Origin: BM003 sp963699835 | Lineage (GTDB): Bacteria; Pseudomonadota; Gammaproteobacteria; Steroidobacterales; BM003 | NCBI GenBank assembly: GCA_963699835.1 | Contig: CAVOVJ010000009.1 | Span: forward strand, 124,001-188,000 | Length of the DNA: 64,000 nucleotides | Reading direction: 5' to 3' | Position numbers and translations under genes: made by a program | Notes under the pieces: generated by a model | Seen by the model: the letters and a program-made list of their open reading frames with translations, nothing else | Databases searched by the model: none | Told to the model about the DNA's origin: nothing | Shown: in pieces, positions 61,038 to 64,000 of the stretch | Layout: the number at the start of each line of letters is the position of its first letter | How positions within the stretch are numbered: position 1 is the stretch's first letter

Positions 61038-61786
61038 GGTTGCGGATTCCCGAGCTGATCAAAAAGATTGCGCTTCTGCTGGCGTGTGCGCTGGCGGTAA
61101 CGGGTTGTGCCTCGAACAGGGAAATCGAATACACAATCCCGGCACGTGTCGCGCCGGTCCCGGACGAAGGCTGGTCGATGATGAAGGCCAACGATCCGTG
61201 GAACGGCATGAACCGCAGTTTTTACAATTTCAACTACCGCCTTGACCGCTGGGTTCTGCTGCCCGCCGTACGCGGGTATCGTGCGATCACACCCGATCCG
61301 CTGGAGCGCGGCATCACGAATTTCTTCGCGAACATTCGCGAGGTCAATTATTTTATTAACTCGGTGTTCCAGCTCGCGCCACGCAAGGCCGGCAATGCGG
61401 CGCTTCGTTTCGGCATGAACTCGACCATTGGTCTGCTCGGCTTTACCGATCCCGCCGGTGCGATGGGATTTACGCCGATGCCCGAGGATCTTGGCCAGAC
61501 CTTTGGTTACTGGGGTGTGCCGGCCGGGCCGTATTTCGTCATGCCGTTTCTCGGACCTTCGACAGTACGCGATGCCCCGGGCACGATTATCGAGTTCTTC
61601 TGGTACGGTCTTTTCGCGCCGAAAGTCTTCCGCAATTTCTGGGGGAATCCGGCGGTTACAGCGCTACGCGTTGTCGATACCCGCAAAAACGTTCCGTTCC
61701 GCTACTACCAGACCGGTTCGCCGTTTGAGTATGAGTTCGTGCGCTTCCTTTATCTGACCTACCGCGAACTGGAGATCGCCCGCTAG
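61034..61786 (+). CDS. mlaA: MlaA/VacJ-family outer-membrane lipoprotein
   Basis: A 250-residue lipoprotein that removes misplaced phospholipid from the outer leaflet of the outer membrane. The lipobox AVTGC gives Cys25 as the acylated residue. DPWNGMNRSFYNFNYRLDRWV, NFFANIREVNYFINSVFQ, STIGLLGFTDPA and LGQTFGYWGVPAGPYFVMPFLGPS (split across the domain) are all canonical. The length is as usual. No mlaBCDEF genes are in the window. Confidence 0.95.
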   Translation: MRLRIPELIKKIALLLACALAVTGCASNREIEYTIPARVAPVPDEGWSMMKANDPWNGMNRSFYNFNYRLDRWVLLPAVRGYRAITPDPLERGITNFFANIREVNYFINSVFQLAPRKAGNAALRFGMNSTIGLLGFTDPAGAMGFTPMPEDLGQTFGYWGVPAGPYFVMPFLGPSTVRDAPGTIIEFFWYGLFAPKVFRNFWGNPAVTALRVVDTRKNVPFRYYQTGSPFEYEFVRFLYLTYRELEIAR

Positions 61787-61810
61787 GCGCAGCCCCGTGT
61801 GCCGCGCGCC

Positions 61811-64000
61811 GTGAACCGGATCAGCAGCCTGGGGCGAAACATCCTTTTGCGGTGGTTATGCGTTGCCGCGCTGGTTGCGCCGGTTGGCGTCGCCGCTGAT
61901 TCCGCCGCTTGCGCCAGCCCTGATCAAGGACGCCCCTCGATCGGTCTTGTTTTGAGCGGTGGCGGTGCGCGCGGCGCCGCTCATGTCGGCGTCCTCAAAG
62001 TCCTCGAAGAAATGCGTGTGCCGGTCGACTGTATTGCGGCGACCAGCTTCGGCGCAATCGTCGGCGGTCTGTATGCGGCGGGGATGCCGGTCGCGAAGAT
62101 CGAAAAGACGCTGGCCGAAATCGAGTGGAGCGCGGTTTTCAACGACCGGCTCGATCGTGACAACCGGCCGTACCGGCGCAAGCGCGACGATGACCTGTGG
62201 CTGGTCAAGGGCCGGGTCGGTGTACGCGACGGCGAACTGCGATTTCCGACCGGCTTGATCCAGGGACAGAAGATTCGCGGGATATTGTCGCGCTATACGA
62301 TGCCGGTTGCCGGCGTACGCGATTTCGACCTGCTGCCGATTCCGTTTCGCGCGGTGGCCACGGATATTGTCAACGGCGACGAGGCGGTGCTGAGTGGCGG
62401 CGTTCTCGCCGATGCGATCCATGCGAGCATGGCGATTCCCGCCATTTTTGCCCCCGTCGAAATCGATGGCCGGCTACTGGTTGACGGCGGCGTTTCCAAC
62501 AATCTGCCCGTCAGCGTTGCGCGCGCGATGGGTGCAGAGGTCATAATCGCGGTCGACATCAGCACCCAGCTCTATCAGCGTGAACAACTCGATTCGCTGC
62601 TGGCGATTACCGACCAGCTCAGCAATTTCCTGACCCGCCGCAATACGGAACGCCAACTCGAGGAATTGCGTGAGCAGGACATACTGCTGCTCCCGGACAT
62701 GGGCGATGTGACGAGCGCGAGCTTCGACCGCATTGGCAAGGCGGTGCCGCCTGGCGCGGACGCGGCGCGGGCTGCCGCGAATGAGTTGCAGAGCCTTGCG
62801 CTGGCAGAGACCGAATGGGAAGCGTTTGTCGCGGCGCGCAGCCAGCCGTCTGCGCAGCGTCCGGTCATCCGCAGCGTGCAAATCGACAATCGGTCGGGCC
62901 TCTCCGACCAACTGCTGGTCACGCGTGCAGAAGTCGAGACCGGTGCTCCACTCGATGTGCTGGACCTGCAACGAAGCGTAGACCGGATCTACGGCCTCGA
63001 ACTTTTTGACGAGGTTTCCTACCGGGTCGATGACCGTACGGATGAGACAGGATCGGATCTGACCCTGGCGGTCAAACCGAGGTCATGGGGCCCCGGATAC
63101 CTGCAGCTAGGGACGCGAATGTCGGGGAGTTTTGACGGCGACGATGTCTTCGATCTTGGCGCAAGCTACCTGCGCACCTCGGTCAATGCGTGGAATGGCG
63201 AATGGCGTGCCGGCGGTTCGGTCGGTGACGAGCCGGGGCTGTTCTTCGATTTTTACCAACCGCTCGGGGTGCGATCCGCAGTATTTGTCGAACCCTTGGT
63301 GTTTTACGGCAGGCGCAACGTAAATATCTTTGATGAACAGGGTAAAGTGCTCGGGGCCACCCGGGTGAAGGAGGGCGGCATTGTGCTCTCCGGCGGCCTG
63401 GAGGTCGGCGACTGGGGCGAGTTGCGGGCCGGCTGGCGTCGCGTGTTTGGCGAAAATGATACCCGCTTTGGCGATCCGGCTATTCCGGCGGGAAATTTCG
63501 ATGATGGATCGTTGTTTGTCCGCGCGTCCGTTGACGAGATTGACGATTTCTATTTTCCGTCACGCGGGGTCGACGGTTTCCTGGAGTATCGCCGCTCGCG
63601 GTCTGATTATGGTTCGGACGACGCATTCGAACAGGTGTTGTTTCATGGCAGGGTTGCGGCATCGCGCGGTTCCGCGAGTGTCCGGCTGACCGCCGACTAC
63701 ATGTCTACGCCCAGTGGCAAGGCGCCGCCGCAGAACCTGTTCCGTGCCGGAGGCCTGTTCCGGTTGTCGGGTTACGAACTGAACGAGCTGTCCGGACAAC
63801 ACTATACCCAGGTCGCGCTGATTCCGTCCTACAAGATCGCCGACTTCCGGCTTTTGCCCGTCTATGTGGGCGCCTCGCTCGAAATTGGCAATGTCTGGCA
63901 GAATGAGGACGATATCGGTTTGGATGACACGCTGACTGCAGGTAGTTTGTGGATTGGCGCCGATACGCCTCTGGGTCCCGCACATATTGCGTTTGGCGTG
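61811..64000 (+). CDS. Patatin-like phospholipase with POTRA and beta-barrel (PlpD/RssA type, 3' partial)
   Basis: A large exported protein, open for 730 residues to the window end. It has a signal peptide (about 1-30) and a patatin domain (about 40-330) with the oxyanion motif SGGGARGAAH, a nucleophile Ser79 in ATSFGAIVGG and a catalytic Asp225 in LLVDGGVSNN. A POTRA-like segment follows (about 355-420, RPVIRSVQIDN to DEVSYRVDDR), then an Omp85-like barrel. This is the type Vd autotransporter layout (PlpD), which presents a phospholipase at the surface. The first Gly of GxSxG is replaced by Ala. The start is a GTG at 61811, 24 bp after mlaA. Confidence 0.9.
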   Translation, partial: MNRISSLGRNILLRWLCVAALVAPVGVAADSAACASPDQGRPSIGLVLSGGGARGAAHVGVLKVLEEMRVPVDCIAATSFGAIVGGLYAAGMPVAKIEKTLAEIEWSAVFNDRLDRDNRPYRRKRDDDLWLVKGRVGVRDGELRFPTGLIQGQKIRGILSRYTMPVAGVRDFDLLPIPFRAVATDIVNGDEAVLSGGVLADAIHASMAIPAIFAPVEIDGRLLVDGGVSNNLPVSVARAMGAEVIIAVDISTQLYQREQLDSLLAITDQLSNFLTRRNTERQLEELREQDILLLPDMGDVTSASFDRIGKAVPPGADAARAAANELQSLALAETEWEAFVAARSQPSAQRPVIRSVQIDNRSGLSDQLLVTRAEVETGAPLDVLDLQRSVDRIYGLELFDEVSYRVDDRTDETGSDLTLAVKPRSWGPGYLQLGTRMSGSFDGDDVFDLGASYLRTSVNAWNGEWRAGGSVGDEPGLFFDFYQPLGVRSAVFVEPLVFYGRRNVNIFDEQGKVLGATRVKEGGIVLSGGLEVGDWGELRAGWRRVFGENDTRFGDPAIPAGNFDDGSLFVRASVDEIDDFYFPSRGVDGFLEYRRSRSDYGSDDAFEQVLFHGRVAASRGSASVRLTADYMSTPSGKAPPQNLFRAGGLFRLSGYELNELSGQHYTQVALIPSYKIADFRLLPVYVGASLEIGNVWQNEDDIGLDDTLTAGSLWIGADTPLGPAHIAFGV

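Noticed and set aside
1..64000. tRNA, rRNA, CRISPR arrays, insertion sequences, integrases or phage genes
   Set aside because: None was recognised on either strand; the region reads as ordinary chromosomal backbone with dense metabolic genes. A covariance-model search would be needed to exclude small RNAs.

Overview
The window looks like a chromosome segment of a GC-rich, respiratory, Gram-negative bacterium, most likely a gammaproteobacterium. The basis is gene content: Na+-NQR with NqrM, KdkA-type Kdo kinase, CysB next to cysteine synthase, an FFLEELY-type protein, MlaA, a PagL-like deacylase and a PlpD-like patatin autotransporter. The genus cannot be named from the sequence alone. No tRNA, rRNA, CRISPR array, prophage or insertion sequence was recognised.

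Layout. (1) 1-10.1 kb, plus strand: the distal part of an uptake [NiFe]-hydrogenase operon (cytochrome b subunit, HupD protease, HupG, HupH, HupI rubredoxin, HupJ, then HypA, HypC, HypB, HypD, HypF, HypE). One degenerate M52-type protease homologue sits on the opposite strand. The structural hydrogenase subunits must lie left of the window. (2) 10.4-16.1 kb, plus strand: an outer-membrane electron conduit made of an OmcA/MtrC-family decaheme lipoprotein (interrupted by three frameshifts but with all ten heme motifs), a DmsE/MtrA-type periplasmic decaheme cytochrome and an MtrB/PioB-type porin. (3) 16.1-31.8 kb, minus strand: a V/A-type ATPase operon (G-C-I-K-F-E-A-B-D) followed by nqrABCDEF, apbE, nqrM and a CBS-domain gene, which together form an ion-motive energy module. 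(4) 32-40 kb: N-formylglutamate amidohydrolase, acyl-CoA-binding protein, a TetR regulator, a patatin lipase, a phasin, a wax ester synthase/DGAT and an exported alpha/beta hydrolase, suggesting storage-lipid metabolism. (5) 40-54 kb: cysteine synthase with divergent CysB, a 2-phosphoglycerate-kinase-like gene divergent from a two-domain PPK2, an alkylsulfatase, LPS-core genes (Kdo kinase and heptosyltransferase) and NAD-malic enzyme. (6) 54-64 kb: acetolactate synthase subunits in divergent orientation, an enoyl-CoA hydratase, a glyoxalase-II-like hydrolase, a PagL-like protein, an exported hydrolase overlapping mlaA, and a PlpD-like patatin/beta-barrel protein cut by the window end.

The most interesting combination is H2 oxidation genes directly followed by a complete transmembrane cytochrome conduit, which suggests (but does not prove) coupling of H2 oxidation to an extracellular electron acceptor or donor. 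A technical theme also runs through the window: at least nine single-base frameshifts interrupt otherwise well-conserved genes, and in each case the conserved protein resumes in a neighbouring frame. This is more easily explained by uncorrected indel errors in the assembly than by true gene decay. Coordinates given for such genes span the whole inferred gene.
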